The notes under the pieces: model-generated
What the model was told of the DNA's origin: nothing
The model's database searches: none
The model's input: the letters and a program-made list of their open reading frames with translations, nothing else
In this document: positions 8,720 to 17,854 of the stretch, piece after piece
Layout: each line of letters starts with the position of its first letter
Numbering within the stretch: position 1 is the first letter of the stretch
Program-made: the position numbers and the translations under genes
Assembly (NCBI RefSeq): GCF_002257455.1
Contig: NZ_NCKN01000013.1
Span: forward strand, 1-32,623
Origin: Microbacterium sp. 13-71-7
Lineage (GTDB): Bacteria; Actinomycetota; Actinomycetes; Actinomycetales; Microbacteriaceae
Direction of reading: 5' to 3'
Length of the DNA stretch: 32,623 nt

Positions 8720-9705
8720 TGGCGCAGCGCAGACCTCTGCTGAGCTCGGATCGCGTCCGGGCCTACCTCACACTCGTGCCGTACCTGCTCGAGCGCGGCG
8801 AGGTGTCGCTGGCCGAGGCCGCGGCGGAGTTCGACATGACCGAGCCGCAGATGCGGGCCATGGTCGAGAAGCTCACCGTGATCGGACTGCCCGGTGACGA
8901 GGGCTACTGGCAGGCGCCGCAGGAACTGTTCGACATCAACTGGGACCTGCTCGACGAGCAGGGCATCATCGAGATCACGAACGACGTCGGGCTGCGACGC
9001 GTGCCCAAGTTCACCGCGCGTGAAGCCGCGGCGCTGGTCGCCGGTCTGCAGCTGGCCTCGGCGGTGCCGGGCGTGGCCGATTCCGGCGTGGTTCAGGGGC
9101 TCATCGCGAAGCTGTCCCGCGGAGCCGCCGGCCTGCCCGCCGATGTCATCGTGGCGCCGGGCCCGGTCGACGAGGTCCGCACCGTGGTCGCGACCGCCCT
9201 GCAGGAGCACGTCGCGGTGTCCTTCACGTATCGCGCGCCCGACTCGGCGCCGACGACGCGCACCGTGGACCCCGTGACGGTGCTGATCACCAACGGGCAG
9301 TGGTATCTGCAGGGCTGGTGCCACCTGCGCCGCGCGATGCGCACATTCCATCTCGATCGCGTGAGCGAGCCGCGGCTCACCGAGATCCCGATCACGCACG
9401 GAGACGAGCCCGTTCCGGAACTGTTCGCCGGCAACGAGGAGCGCGACGAGGCGGTGATCCGCTTTCCGGAGCGTCTGGCCCCGCTGCTGCGCGACTACCT
9501 GCGCCGCGCCGAGGTCGGCGTGGAGAACGGCTCCATGACCGCTACGCTTCACGTGGGGGATCCGCTCAGCCTCAAGCGGCTGGCCGCTCGCTTCGGCGGC
9601 GCGGTGGAGATCCTGGAGCCCGCGTCGGCGCGATCCGCCGCTCGTGAATGGGCGATCGCCGCACTTGCGCTGTACTCCGAACAAACCACCCCACAGTCAC
9701 GGTAG
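8716..9705 (+). CDS. pafC: WYL-domain transcriptional regulator PafC
   Basis: A 329-aa partner of PafB with the same layout: a winged helix at about 8-75 (RVRAYLTLVPYLLERGEVSLAEAA), a WYL domain with QWYLQGWCHLRRA and RTFHLDRVSEP, and a C-terminal extension. Its WYL signature is intact, in contrast to PafB. PafBC responds to DNA damage, and single-stranded DNA has been suggested as the signal for WYL regulators. The ATGA overlap at 8716-8719 implies coupled translation and equal amounts, as expected for a heterodimer. A TAGACT at its stop codon may be a promoter for tatA. Confidence 0.9.
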   Translation: MMAQRRPLLSSDRVRAYLTLVPYLLERGEVSLAEAAAEFDMTEPQMRAMVEKLTVIGLPGDEGYWQAPQELFDINWDLLDEQGIIEITNDVGLRRVPKFTAREAAALVAGLQLASAVPGVADSGVVQGLIAKLSRGAAGLPADVIVAPGPVDEVRTVVATALQEHVAVSFTYRAPDSAPTTRTVDPVTVLITNGQWYLQGWCHLRRAMRTFHLDRVSEPRLTEIPITHGDEPVPELFAGNEERDEAVIRFPERLAPLLRDYLRRAEVGVENGSMTATLHVGDPLSLKRLAARFGGAVEILEPASARSAAREWAIAALALYSEQTTPQSR

Positions 9706-9743
9706 ACTGTGGCGCAACACCCGATCCATCAAGGGAGATCATC

Positions 9744-10034
9744 ATGTTCGCCGGACTCAACGGATGGCATCTGGTCATCATCCTCGCCGTCATCCTGCTG
9801 TTGTTCGGCGCGGCCAAGCTCCCCGCGCTCGCGAAGAGCATGGGCCAGTCGGCACGCGTCTTCAAGGGTGAGATGAAGGCCATGAAGGACGAAGACGCCG
9901 CAGCCGCTGCGACGGACGCGACCACCACGGCGTCGACGCAGGCGCCTGCCACCACCGCGCTTCCGACCGCCGCGCCGAACGCCGCCGACACCACCGCTGT
10001 CAACCCGCCGCACGACGCCGGTACCCAGCGCTGA
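9744..10034 (+). CDS. tatA: Sec-independent protein translocase subunit TatA
   Basis: A 96-aa pore-forming subunit of the twin-arginine translocase, which exports folded proteins. It has a single N-terminal membrane helix (about 6-22, HLVIILAVILLLFG) and then the hinge and amphipathic helix FGAAKLPALAKSMGQS, followed by an Ala/Thr-rich disordered tail. The ATG at 9744 has AAGGGAG six bases upstream; the longer in-frame extension back to 9648 lies inside pafC and is not used. tatC follows five bases after the stop. A TAGACT at 9703-9708 is a plausible -10. Confidence 0.95.
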   Translation: MFAGLNGWHLVIILAVILLLFGAAKLPALAKSMGQSARVFKGEMKAMKDEDAAAAATDATTTASTQAPATTALPTAAPNAADTTAVNPPHDAGTQR

Positions 10035-10039
10035 CGGGC

Positions 10040-10849
10040 GTGACCGACGCGTCACCGGCGACGAAGGGGCGGAAGCCGCGTCGCGACAGCACCATGCCCC
10101 TCGCGGGGCACCTCGTCGAGCTGAGGAAGCGGTTGGTCATCGCGGCCGCTGCTCTTCTCGTCGGCATGATCGTCGCGTTCCTCGTGACGGATCCGATCAT
10201 CAACTTCGTGACAGAGCCGATCCGGCAGGTCGCGAAGGAGCGCGGTGACAATTTCGCCGCGCTGAACTTCGGCACGGTGACCGCCGCGTTCGACATGCGC
10301 ATGCGGATCGCGTTCTCGATCGGGATCTTCCTGTCCGCGCCCGTCTGGCTCTGGCAGATCTGGGCGTTCATCATGCCCGGACTCACGAAGAAGGAGATCC
10401 GCTACACGGTGGGGTTCGTCGCCTCCGCGGTGCCGCTGTTCTTCGCCGGCTGCTACGTGGGCGTCCTGGTCATGCCGCACATCGTCGAGCTCATGTGGGG
10501 CTTCACGCCCAAGGGCGCGGCGAATCTGTACAACGCGCAGGACTACTACGACTTCGTCTTCAAACTGATGCTCGTCATCGGCATCTCGTTCATCATCCCG
10601 GTGTTCCTGGTCGCGTTGAACTTCGCGGGCATCATGTCGGGGCGGGCGATCCTGAAGGCGTGGCGGATCGCGATCCTCATCGCCTGCCTGTTCGCCGCTC
10701 TGGCGACGCCTGCGGCCGATGTGGTGAGCATGCTGATGCTCGCGGGCATCCTCATCGTGCTGTACTTCGCCGCGGCATGCCTGTCGATGCTCTTCGACAG
10801 GCGCAAGCACAAGCGCCAGCAGGCGTTCCTCGAGGAGCCCACGGTATGA
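10040..10849 (+). CDS. tatC: Sec-independent protein translocase subunit TatC
   Basis: A 269-aa six-helix membrane protein that recognises twin-arginine signal peptides. The family signature MPLAGHLVELRKRL near residue 20-30 carries the signal-binding glutamate; a second conserved stretch, FIMPGLTKKEIRYTVGFV, follows the second helix. The start is GTG at 10040. It ends in a basic tail and overlaps helY by ATGA. No tatB is present nearby; actinobacteria often encode it elsewhere. Confidence 0.95.
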   Translation: MTDASPATKGRKPRRDSTMPLAGHLVELRKRLVIAAAALLVGMIVAFLVTDPIINFVTEPIRQVAKERGDNFAALNFGTVTAAFDMRMRIAFSIGIFLSAPVWLWQIWAFIMPGLTKKEIRYTVGFVASAVPLFFAGCYVGVLVMPHIVELMWGFTPKGAANLYNAQDYYDFVFKLMLVIGISFIIPVFLVALNFAGIMSGRAILKAWRIAILIACLFAALATPAADVVSMLMLAGILIVLYFAAACLSMLFDRRKHKRQQAFLEEPTV

Positions 10850-13320
10850 CCTCACCGGCGGATCGTTACGCCGCCGCCCGCGCCGCTCAGGAGCACCCCG
10901 CCACGACGTCGTTCGCGGCGATGCAGCGCTTCCAGCTGGATCCGTTCCAGATCGAGGGATGCCATGCCCTGGAACGCGGAAGCAGCGTGCTCGTCGCCGC
11001 GCCCACCGGCGCAGGCAAGACGATCATCGGCGAGTTCGCGATCCATCAGGCGATGTCGACCCCGTCGGACAAGGCGTTCTACACGACGCCGATGAAGGCG
11101 CTGTCGAACCAGAAGTTCCGCGAGCTGGTCGACGTCTACGGGGCCGACCAGGTGGGACTCCTCACCGGAGACGTCAACATCAACGGCTCCGCGCGCATCG
11201 TGGTGATGACCACCGAGGTGCTGCGCAACATGATCTATGCGGATTCGCGTGCTCTGGACGACCTCCGTTACGTGATCATGGACGAGGTGCACTACCTCGC
11301 GGACCGGTTCCGCGGCGCCGTGTGGGAAGAGGTCATCATCCACCTCCCGCAGAGCGTGCGGCTCGTGGCGCTCAGCGCGACGGTGTCGAACGCGGAGGAG
11401 TTCGGCGACTGGCTGGACACGGTTCGCGGCGGCACCGAGGTCATCGTCTCCGAGACGCGCCCCGTGCCGCTCGAGCAGCACGTGCTCGTGCGGGACGATC
11501 TGCTGCCCCTGTTCGACGACCGGGCCGGCATCGCCACCGCGCAGGTCAATCAGGAGCTGCTCCGGATCCGCTCGTTCGGCGGTGCCAACTACGAGCGCAA
11601 CCGCGATGCGCAGCAGTACCGCAGTGCGCGTCACGCCGGTGCGCAGGGGCGGCGTCCGCAGCGGGGAGGCAAGCGCCCCGTCCGCTCGGCCAACGTCCGA
11701 CGCATCGAGCGGCTCGATCGCCCTCAGGTCGTGGATCTGCTCGACCGAGCGAACCTGCTGCCGGCGATCTTCTTCATCTTCAGCCGGGTGGGATGCGACT
11801 CGGCGGTGCAGCAGGTGCGCCGCTCCGGGCTGCGGCTGACCACGGCGGAGGAGCGGCGCGAGATCCGCGCGATCGTCGAGGACCGCGTGCGCACGCTGCG
11901 CGACGAGGACCTGGCGGTCCTCGGCTACTGGGACTGGCTGGACAACCTGGAGCGCGGCGTCGCCGCGCACCATGCCGGGCTGCTGCCCGCGTTCAAGGAG
12001 ATCGTCGAGGAGCTGTTCCAGCAGCGCCTGCTCAAGGTCGTCTTCGCGACCGAGACGCTCGCGCTGGGCATCAACATGCCGGCGCGCACCGTGGTGCTGG
12101 AGCGCATGGAGAAGTTCAACGGCGAGGCGCGCGTCGCGATCACCTCGGGGGAGTACACCCAGCTCACCGGACGTGCCGGCCGGCGCGGGATCGACGTCGA
12201 GGGTCACGCCGTCGTGCAGTGGACCGAGGGCATGGATCCCCAGGCCGTCGCAGCGCTGGCCTCGCGGCGCACCTACCCGCTGAACTCCAGCTTCCGGCCC
12301 ACGTACAACATGGCGGTGAACCTGCTGGACCGCTTCGGTCGCAATCACTCCCGTGAGGTGCTGGAGTCGTCCTTCGCGCAGTTCCAGGCGGATCGTGCCG
12401 TCGTGGGCCTGGCCCGCACCGTGCGCGAGGCCGAGGCGTCGCTGGAGGGCTACCTCGGGTCGATGACGTGCGACCGCGGCGACTTCACCGAGTACTCGGG
12501 GATCCGGCGCGAGCTCAGCGATCTGGAGAAGAGGAACCGCACCGATCAGCAGGCGCCGCGCGCGGTGCGCGAGAAGCGGCTCCGTCAGATCGAGTCCCTC
12601 CGCCGTGCGATGCAGCGCCACGCCTGCCACCGGTGCCCCGATCGCGAGCAGCACGCGCGCTGGGCCGAGCGGTACTGGAAGCTCAAGCGCGAGACCGACC
12701 GCACGCGGCGTCAGATCGAGAACCGCACCGGTACCGTGGCCCGGGTGTTCGACCGCGTGCTCGATGTGCTCACCGAGGTCGGCTACGTGCAGGGGAGCGG
12801 CGACGCGCTGACGCTCACCGATGCGGGGCGCACGATGCAGCGCATCTACGGGGAGCGCGACCTTCTCGTCGCGGAATCGCTCCGCCGCGGTCTGTGGGAC
12901 GGACTGGACGCGCCGTCCCTGGCCGCGATGGCGTGCGCCCTCGTCTACGAGCCGCGACGCGATGACGGGTCCATCGACCCCCGGGACCTGCCGCGAGGCC
13001 GGTTCAGGATCGCCTGGGAGCGCACGCAGGAGCTCTGGGCCGAACTCGACGACCTCGAGCACGACAACCGGCTGCCGGGATCCGACCGTCCCTCCGCCGG
13101 GCTCGCCGGTGCGATGCACGCCTGGGCGCGCGGCAGCGCGCTGGACGCCGTGCTGGAGGACGCCGACATGGCGGCGGGCGACTTCGTGCGCTGGGCGAAG
13201 CAGACGATCGATCTGCTGGATCAGCTCTCGATCGTCGCCCCGAACGCGGAGACCGCCCGCACCGCCCGCACCGCGCTCGACGGCGTCCGACGCGGCATCG
13301 TCGCCTACTCCTCGATGTGA
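10846..13320 (+). CDS. helY: Ski2-like superfamily II RNA/DNA helicase (HelY/Mtr4 type)
   Basis: An 824-aa helicase. RecA domain 1 has APTGAGKT (52-59), a TPMKALSNQKF motif Ia, DEVH (146-149) and SATVSN. RecA domain 2 has FFIFSRVGCD, HHAGLLPAFKEIVEELF, ATETLALGINMPARTV and QLTGRAGRRG (from about 440). The C-terminal 200 residues match the DSHCT region of Mtr4/Dob1 helicases. A stretch with CHRCPDREQHARW, near 590, is a helY hallmark. The function in bacteria is not settled; RNA processing or decay is the usual guess from the eukaryotic relatives. The start is the ATG at 10846, overlapping tatC; lnt overlaps its stop as GTGA. Confidence 0.93.
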   Translation: MTSPADRYAAARAAQEHPATTSFAAMQRFQLDPFQIEGCHALERGSSVLVAAPTGAGKTIIGEFAIHQAMSTPSDKAFYTTPMKALSNQKFRELVDVYGADQVGLLTGDVNINGSARIVVMTTEVLRNMIYADSRALDDLRYVIMDEVHYLADRFRGAVWEEVIIHLPQSVRLVALSATVSNAEEFGDWLDTVRGGTEVIVSETRPVPLEQHVLVRDDLLPLFDDRAGIATAQVNQELLRIRSFGGANYERNRDAQQYRSARHAGAQGRRPQRGGKRPVRSANVRRIERLDRPQVVDLLDRANLLPAIFFIFSRVGCDSAVQQVRRSGLRLTTAEERREIRAIVEDRVRTLRDEDLAVLGYWDWLDNLERGVAAHHAGLLPAFKEIVEELFQQRLLKVVFATETLALGINMPARTVVLERMEKFNGEARVAITSGEYTQLTGRAGRRGIDVEGHAVVQWTEGMDPQAVAALASRRTYPLNSSFRPTYNMAVNLLDRFGRNHSREVLESSFAQFQADRAVVGLARTVREAEASLEGYLGSMTCDRGDFTEYSGIRRELSDLEKRNRTDQQAPRAVREKRLRQIESLRRAMQRHACHRCPDREQHARWAERYWKLKRETDRTRRQIENRTGTVARVFDRVLDVLTEVGYVQGSGDALTLTDAGRTMQRIYGERDLLVAESLRRGLWDGLDAPSLAAMACALVYEPRRDDGSIDPRDLPRGRFRIAWERTQELWAELDDLEHDNRLPGSDRPSAGLAGAMHAWARGSALDAVLEDADMAAGDFVRWAKQTIDLLDQLSIVAPNAETARTARTALDGVRRGIVAYSSM

Positions 13321-14912
13321 CCGTGACGACCCGCCTCACCGCGCCCGTCGACGCCGGCGCCCCGACATCCGGGAACCGTCCCGTGCTCCCGCTGTGGGCG
13401 GCGCTGATCGCTGCGGCCGCCGCGGGCGGGCTGCTGAACCTGGCGTTCCCTGCCCTCTCGATCTGGATCGTGGCGTTCCCCGCGGTGGCGCTGCTGCTGC
13501 TCTCCCTGATCGGCCGACGCACCTGGTCCGCGCTGCTGGTGGGCTTCGTGTACGGCGCCGTCTTCTTCCTCGTCCTCGTGTCCTGGACGGCGCGCTACCT
13601 GGGGCCGATCCCGTGGCTCGCCCTCGGGCTGCTCGAGGGGGCGCTCACCGCCGTCGCCCTGATCCCCGTGACGGTCGCATATCGATGGATCCCTCGGGTC
13701 ATGCGCCCGGGGCTCGCTCGCTCGCTCGTGGTCTCGCTCGTCGTCGCCGCACTGTGGGTCGCCCGGGAGCTGTTCCTCGGCAACTGGCCGTATGGCGGAT
13801 TCCCGTGGGCGCGCATCGCGTACACGCTGTCCGACACCTCGGCGGCGCGCGTGACGAGCTGGATCGGGATCAGCGGACTGGGCTTCCTGATGGTCCTCCT
13901 CGTCGCGGTGCTCGTCGAGCTCGTTCGCTCGCCAGGCCGCCCGAGGGCCGTGGCCCTCGTCCTGCCCACGGCGCTCGTCGCCCTGCTCGCGTTCCTGCCC
14001 GCGTTCCCGACGACGGCCAACGGCTCGATGCGCATCGGAGCGGTGCAGGGCAACGGCCCGACCGGGTACTTCGACAAACGCGAACCGCTGTCGGTGCTGA
14101 CCGCGCAGGCCGCGGCTACGGAACCCCTGTACGGTAAGCGCATGGATCTGCTGGTCTGGCCGGAGGGCGGTCTGGACGACGATCCGTTCCAGTACCCGGT
14201 GCTGGCCGACGCGCTCGACGGGATCTCCGCGCGTGTGAACGCTCCGATCCTCGCGAACGCGGCGACGCAGAAGGGCGAGCTGTTCTACAACACCTCGTTC
14301 CTGTGGCCCGCCGACAACCACCGGCCGCTGGCGCGGGAGGACGTGCAGACGCACGCCAAGCGCCACCCGGTGCCGTTCGGCGAGTACGTACCGGACCGGG
14401 CCTTCTACAACGCGATCGTCCCCGATCTCATCGGCCTGATCGGACGGGAGTACACCCCGGGCACGGACGCCCCCGTCGTCCGCGTCGGCGACACTCCGGT
14501 GGGACTCGCGATCTGCTTCGACGTGATCTACGACGATCTCATCGCGGAGGGCATCGGATCCGGCGCGCAGGTGCTCGTCTTCCAGACCAACAACGCCGAT
14601 TTCCGCGGCACCGAGGAGAACCTGCAGCAGCTCGGCATCGCCCGCATGCGCGCTGTCGAGACCGGCCGGTCGGTCGTGAACATCTCGACCGTCGGCACCA
14701 GCCAGGTGATCCGCCCGGACGGGTCCACGCAGGCGTCCCTGGACGAGAATCGCCCCGGTGCGCTGCTCGAGGATGTCGAGCTGCACACCGGGGCGACCGC
14801 GGGGGTTCTCATCGGGCCCTGGCTGGAGCAGTTCCTGCTGTGGAGCGGGCTGCTCGTCGTCGCGATCGCGGGTGTTCTCGCCCGCGTGCGACAGGGCCGG
14901 TCGGGGGCTTAG
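13317..14912 (+). CDS. lnt: Apolipoprotein N-acyltransferase
   Basis: A 531-aa membrane enzyme that adds the third acyl chain to the N-terminal cysteine of lipoproteins. An N-terminal membrane part of about six helices (20-235) is followed by a nitrilase-like extracytoplasmic domain with the catalytic triad Glu283 (VWPEGG), Lys348 (HAKRHPVPFGEY) and Cys400 (LAICFDVIYDD). A last membrane helix lies at about 497-518 and an Arg-rich tail follows. It lacks the glycosyltransferase domain that is fused to it in mycobacterial Ppm1. It would act on the lipoproteins at 6824 and 23551, among others. The stop overlaps rbpA on the other strand by four bases. Confidence 0.93.
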   Translation: MTVTTRLTAPVDAGAPTSGNRPVLPLWAALIAAAAAGGLLNLAFPALSIWIVAFPAVALLLLSLIGRRTWSALLVGFVYGAVFFLVLVSWTARYLGPIPWLALGLLEGALTAVALIPVTVAYRWIPRVMRPGLARSLVVSLVVAALWVARELFLGNWPYGGFPWARIAYTLSDTSAARVTSWIGISGLGFLMVLLVAVLVELVRSPGRPRAVALVLPTALVALLAFLPAFPTTANGSMRIGAVQGNGPTGYFDKREPLSVLTAQAAATEPLYGKRMDLLVWPEGGLDDDPFQYPVLADALDGISARVNAPILANAATQKGELFYNTSFLWPADNHRPLAREDVQTHAKRHPVPFGEYVPDRAFYNAIVPDLIGLIGREYTPGTDAPVVRVGDTPVGLAICFDVIYDDLIAEGIGSGAQVLVFQTNNADFRGTEENLQQLGIARMRAVETGRSVVNISTVGTSQVIRPDGSTQASLDENRPGALLEDVELHTGATAGVLIGPWLEQFLLWSGLLVVAIAGVLARVRQGRSGA

Positions 14913-15292
14913 GCGCCGATCCGCTCGCGGGTCGGGTCCTCACCCGCACCGCGACGGGCGCGGATGAAGGCGAGGCGCTCCTCCAGGAGCTCCTCGAGCT
15001 CGGCGCGGGTACGGCGCTCCAGAAGCATGTCCCAGTGGGTGCGTCCGGCCTTGTCGCCGTCCTCCGCGATCTCGACGGGCTTGCCGTCGATCTGGAGGCG
15101 GGCGTCGGCGCCGCACGCGCGGCACTCCCAGGTGGTCGGCGGCTCGGCATCGGCCGCGAACATCAGGGTGGTCACGTGGCCGCAGGAGTCGCAGGTGTAT
15201 ACGCTCTGCTGGCGTTCCATGAAGACGACGCCCTCTTCGCTCTGAAGGCTCTGGGCGCCGAGCCGGATTCCTCTAAGGCTGCGATCTGCCAT
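14909..15292 (-). CDS. rbpA: RNA polymerase-binding protein RbpA
   Basis: A 127-aa actinobacterial transcription factor that binds the core enzyme and the housekeeping sigma factor and stabilises open promoter complexes. An N-terminal tail with RGIRLGAQS is followed by a zinc ribbon with CDSCGH and CRACG, a basic linker (RLQIDGKPVE) and the C-terminal sigma-interaction helix pair (THWDMLLERRTRAELEELLEERL). GAGAGGA lies five bases before the ATG. The stop codon overlaps that of convergent lnt by four bases, so transcription of the two can interfere. The lnt/ppm1 and rbpA neighbourhood is also found in mycobacteria. Confidence 0.95.
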   Translation of the reverse strand: MADRSLRGIRLGAQSLQSEEGVVFMERQQSVYTCDSCGHVTTLMFAADAEPPTTWECRACGADARLQIDGKPVEIAEDGDKAGRTHWDMLLERRTRAELEELLEERLAFIRARRGAGEDPTRERIGA

Positions 15293-15316
15293 TGTGTGGT
15301 CCTCTCGTCGCCCTCA

Positions 15317-15322
15317 GGTATA
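15317..15322 (-). promoter_or_regulatory. Possible -10 element of rbpA
   Basis: On the minus strand TATACC lies 25 bases before the rbpA start, upstream of the GAGAGGA ribosome binding site. It is the most AT-rich hexamer in the leader. No convincing -35 is seen. Confidence 0.3.
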
Positions 15323-15446
15323 TCGGCCCGGCCTGTGCAGAAGATGCGAAGGGGGCAAACCATGAAGGCTTTCACAGTCGATACCCAGCCCGAAGCCGCG
15401 TCGTGGACAGATCGGGACTCGGTCCTCGTCCGGGTGGGACTGGATC

Positions 15447-16220
15447 TCAGTGCGGGGAGAGAGTCCGGATGGCCAGATCCGCGCGGTCGGTGACGACGCC
15501 GTCCGCGCCGGCGGCGACCAGGGCGCGCATCCGCTCGGGATCGTTCACCGTCCACACGTGCACCTCGACGCCGGCGTCATGCGCCGCACGGACGAGCGAG
15601 GGCGTGAAGACGCGAAGAGGACCGAAGCGCTCGGGGATCTGCACGGCGTCGAGCCCGCGCAGGATCCTCCGTGCCCAGCCCCGCAGGCGGAGGGCGGAGG
15701 CGAGCCGCAGCATCGCGATCGCGTTCTTTCCTCCGGAGGAGGCGGGCAGCACATCCGCGTCGGCTCGTACGGCGGCTGCCAGCGCCGCGTGCCTGTTGCG
15801 ATCGTCGAAGCTGGTGAGGAGCACCCGATGCCCGTGCGCGGCGACGGCGCGGCCCACGTCCTCCGCGGCCGCGGGCGCCTTCACATCGACGTTGAACCGC
15901 AGCAGCGGGAACGAGTCGAGAGCCTCGGCGAGCGTGAGAAGTCCGCCGTGCGGGGCGAAGAGCCTCGCCAGTTCGCCGGTGCTCACGTCCGCGACGGGCC
16001 GGGGATCGCCCAGCAGCCGCTGCAGGGTCTCGTCGTGGAACAGCACGGCGTCGCCGTCGGCGGTCGCCCGGCAATCGGTCTCCACGTACTCCGCACCCGC
16101 CGCGTCCGCGGCTGCGATGGCGAGCGCGGAGTTGTCGAACACAGACGAGTCCTCGCCCACCAGGCCGCGGTGAGCGAGGACTCGCGGCGCCGAAGCGCCC
16201 TGGAAATACGGGTGCGTCAC
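15447..16220 (-). CDS. Glycerophosphodiester phosphodiesterase family protein
   Basis: A 257-aa TIM-barrel enzyme that would split glycerophosphodiesters into glycerol-3-phosphate and an alcohol. The catalytic set is visible: AHRG (His17), VETDCRATADGDAVLFHDETLQR (metal ligands and the second histidine), FNVDVKAP with its lysine, and a late VWTVNDPERMRALVAAGADGVVTDR. No signal peptide is seen, so it is cytoplasmic. The start is GTG at 16220, overlapping the stop of the SPFH gene by four bases, so it is the last gene of the NfeD-SPFH-GDPD operon. The link may be membrane lipid turnover; that is inference. Confidence 0.9.
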   Translation of the reverse strand: MTHPYFQGASAPRVLAHRGLVGEDSSVFDNSALAIAAADAAGAEYVETDCRATADGDAVLFHDETLQRLLGDPRPVADVSTGELARLFAPHGGLLTLAEALDSFPLLRFNVDVKAPAAAEDVGRAVAAHGHRVLLTSFDDRNRHAALAAAVRADADVLPASSGGKNAIAMLRLASALRLRGWARRILRGLDAVQIPERFGPLRVFTPSLVRAAHDAGVEVHVWTVNDPERMRALVAAGADGVVTDRADLAIRTLSPH

Positions 16221-17221
16221 GCGACGCCGTCGGACGCGGGGGGAACGGCCGCGGCCGATGCGGCCGCGCGCGTGGTCGGCACCGAGGGCGTCGTGGGCGC
16301 CTTCGGGGTGAAGGGCGTGGATCCGCCGGATCCCGGGGAGAACGCGCCGCCGAAGTTCTTCAGGGCCTCCGTGAACTCGCTCGGGATGATCCAGAGCTTG
16401 CTGGATGCGCTCTCGCTGATCTTCGGCAGCATCTGCAGGTACTGGTAGGCGAGCAGCTTGTCGTCGGGCTGGCCCTGGTGGATGGCGTTGAAGACGTTCT
16501 GGATCGCCTCCGCCTCACCCTGGGCGCGGAGCACCGCTGCCTGCTTCTCACCCTCGGCCCGGAGGATCTCCGCCTGCCGCTGACCCTCCGCCTCGAGGAT
16601 CTGCGACTGCTTCGTGCCCTCGGCCGTCAGGATCGCGGCGCGACGGTCGCGCTCGGCGCGCATCTGCTTCTCCATCGAGTCCTGGATGGAGACGGGCGGG
16701 TCGATGGCCTTGAGCTCCACGCGTCCGACGCGGATGCCCCACTTGCCGGTCGCCTCGTCCAGCACGACGCGCAGCTGCCCGTTGATGTTGTCGCGGCTGG
16801 TCAGCGCCTCTTCGAGGTTCAGTCCGCCGACGACGTTGCGGAGCGTGGTCGTGGTGAGCTGCTCGACGGCGCCGAGGTAGTTCGCGATCTCATAGGTCGC
16901 GGCCCTGGCGTCGGTCACCTGGAAGTAGACGACGGTGTCGATCGAGACCACCAGGTTGTCCTCGGTGATCACGGGCTGCGGCGGGAACGAGACGACCTGC
17001 TCGCGCATGTCGATGAGCGGACGCAGACGGTCGATGAACGGCACGAGCAGGTTCAGACCCGGCATCAGGGTCTTGTGGTACCTGCCGAGCCGCTCGACGA
17101 CGCCGGCGGTCGCCTGCGGGATGATCCTGACCGATCGCGCGATCGTCACCAGCACGAAGATGATGACGGCGATCGCCAGGATCCACCCGATGGCGGTGGG
17201 GATGAAGGATGCACTGTCCAT
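16217..17221 (-). CDS. SPFH/band-7 (stomatin-like) membrane protein
   Basis: A 334-aa scaffold protein of membrane microdomains. A single N-terminal helix (about 9-28) is followed by the SPFH domain (30-200; ERLGRYHKTLMPGLNLLVPF, then VSFPPQPVITEDNLVVSIDT) and a long coiled coil (about 200-265) made of four near-repeats of AEG(x)KQ(x)xIL. The tail is Gly/Pro/Thr/Ala-rich. Stomatin-type proteins form oligomeric rings or cages and are commonly encoded beside an NfeD partner, as here, with 21 bases between the genes. Confidence 0.93.
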   Translation of the reverse strand: MDSASFIPTAIGWILAIAVIIFVLVTIARSVRIIPQATAGVVERLGRYHKTLMPGLNLLVPFIDRLRPLIDMREQVVSFPPQPVITEDNLVVSIDTVVYFQVTDARAATYEIANYLGAVEQLTTTTLRNVVGGLNLEEALTSRDNINGQLRVVLDEATGKWGIRVGRVELKAIDPPVSIQDSMEKQMRAERDRRAAILTAEGTKQSQILEAEGQRQAEILRAEGEKQAAVLRAQGEAEAIQNVFNAIHQGQPDDKLLAYQYLQMLPKISESASSKLWIIPSEFTEALKNFGGAFSPGSGGSTPFTPKAPTTPSVPTTRAAASAAAVPPASDGVA

Positions 17222-17242
17222 GAAGGGCTGCTCCTGTTTCTC

Positions 17243-17719
17243 CTAGACGTGGGCGGAACGGACGTAAGCGGTGGCGCCTTCGATGCGCGCCACCGTCACG
17301 GGGGCGCCGGGGGAGAGGGGCGCGATGACGGGCGCGTCGGCGGCGAGGCGGGCGGTCCAGGTCTCACCGTTGCTGAGCTTGACCTGACCGGTGAGCGTGG
17401 TGACCTCGAGCAGCACGGTGCCGTGCAGGCCGAGCAGCGCGTCGACGTTCGATCGCGTCTGGTCCTCGCCGCGGTGCAGGCGCCGCAGCAGCGGTGGGCG
17501 CAGCACGAAGATGAGCAGCACGGCGGCGAGGGCGGCGATGATCACCTGCACCCAGACGGGCCACCCGGTCAGCGTGGAGAGGAGGCCGACGGCGGATCCC
17601 AGGCCGAGCATGAGGAAGGTCATGTCGAGAGTGAAGATCTCGATGACGAAGAACAGGACCATGAGGACCAGCCAGCCGATCCACGCCCAGTCCTGGAACA
17701 TCTGCAGGATCGTATCCAT
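17243..17719 (-). CDS. NfeD family membrane protein
   Basis: A 158-aa partner of the SPFH protein. Three hydrophobic segments (about 13-30, 33-50 and 56-76) are followed by a C-terminal OB-fold domain (about 95-158) containing ALLGLHGTVL and GETWTARL. It is the short NfeD1b type without the ClpP-like protease domain. The ATG at 17719 has a purine-rich GAGGGGG upstream; an in-frame extension back to 17818 adds only low-complexity residues and is rejected. First gene of the operon. Its promoter region is shared divergently with the SDR gene (135 bases between starts). Confidence 0.88.
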   Translation of the reverse strand: MDTILQMFQDWAWIGWLVLMVLFFVIEIFTLDMTFLMLGLGSAVGLLSTLTGWPVWVQVIIAALAAVLLIFVLRPPLLRRLHRGEDQTRSNVDALLGLHGTVLLEVTTLTGQVKLSNGETWTARLAADAPVIAPLSPGAPVTVARIEGATAYVRSAHV

Positions 17720-17854
17720 ACCGCCCCCTCTTTTTGCCAACCTATCACGCGGTTCGCGCGCCGCCTCCGCGTCACGCGCCGCGGAATCACGCGGATTGGT
17801 AGGGTGTTCTGGTCCCACCCGCGCGCCGCGTGCGCACCCTCACGAGGAGTCTCC

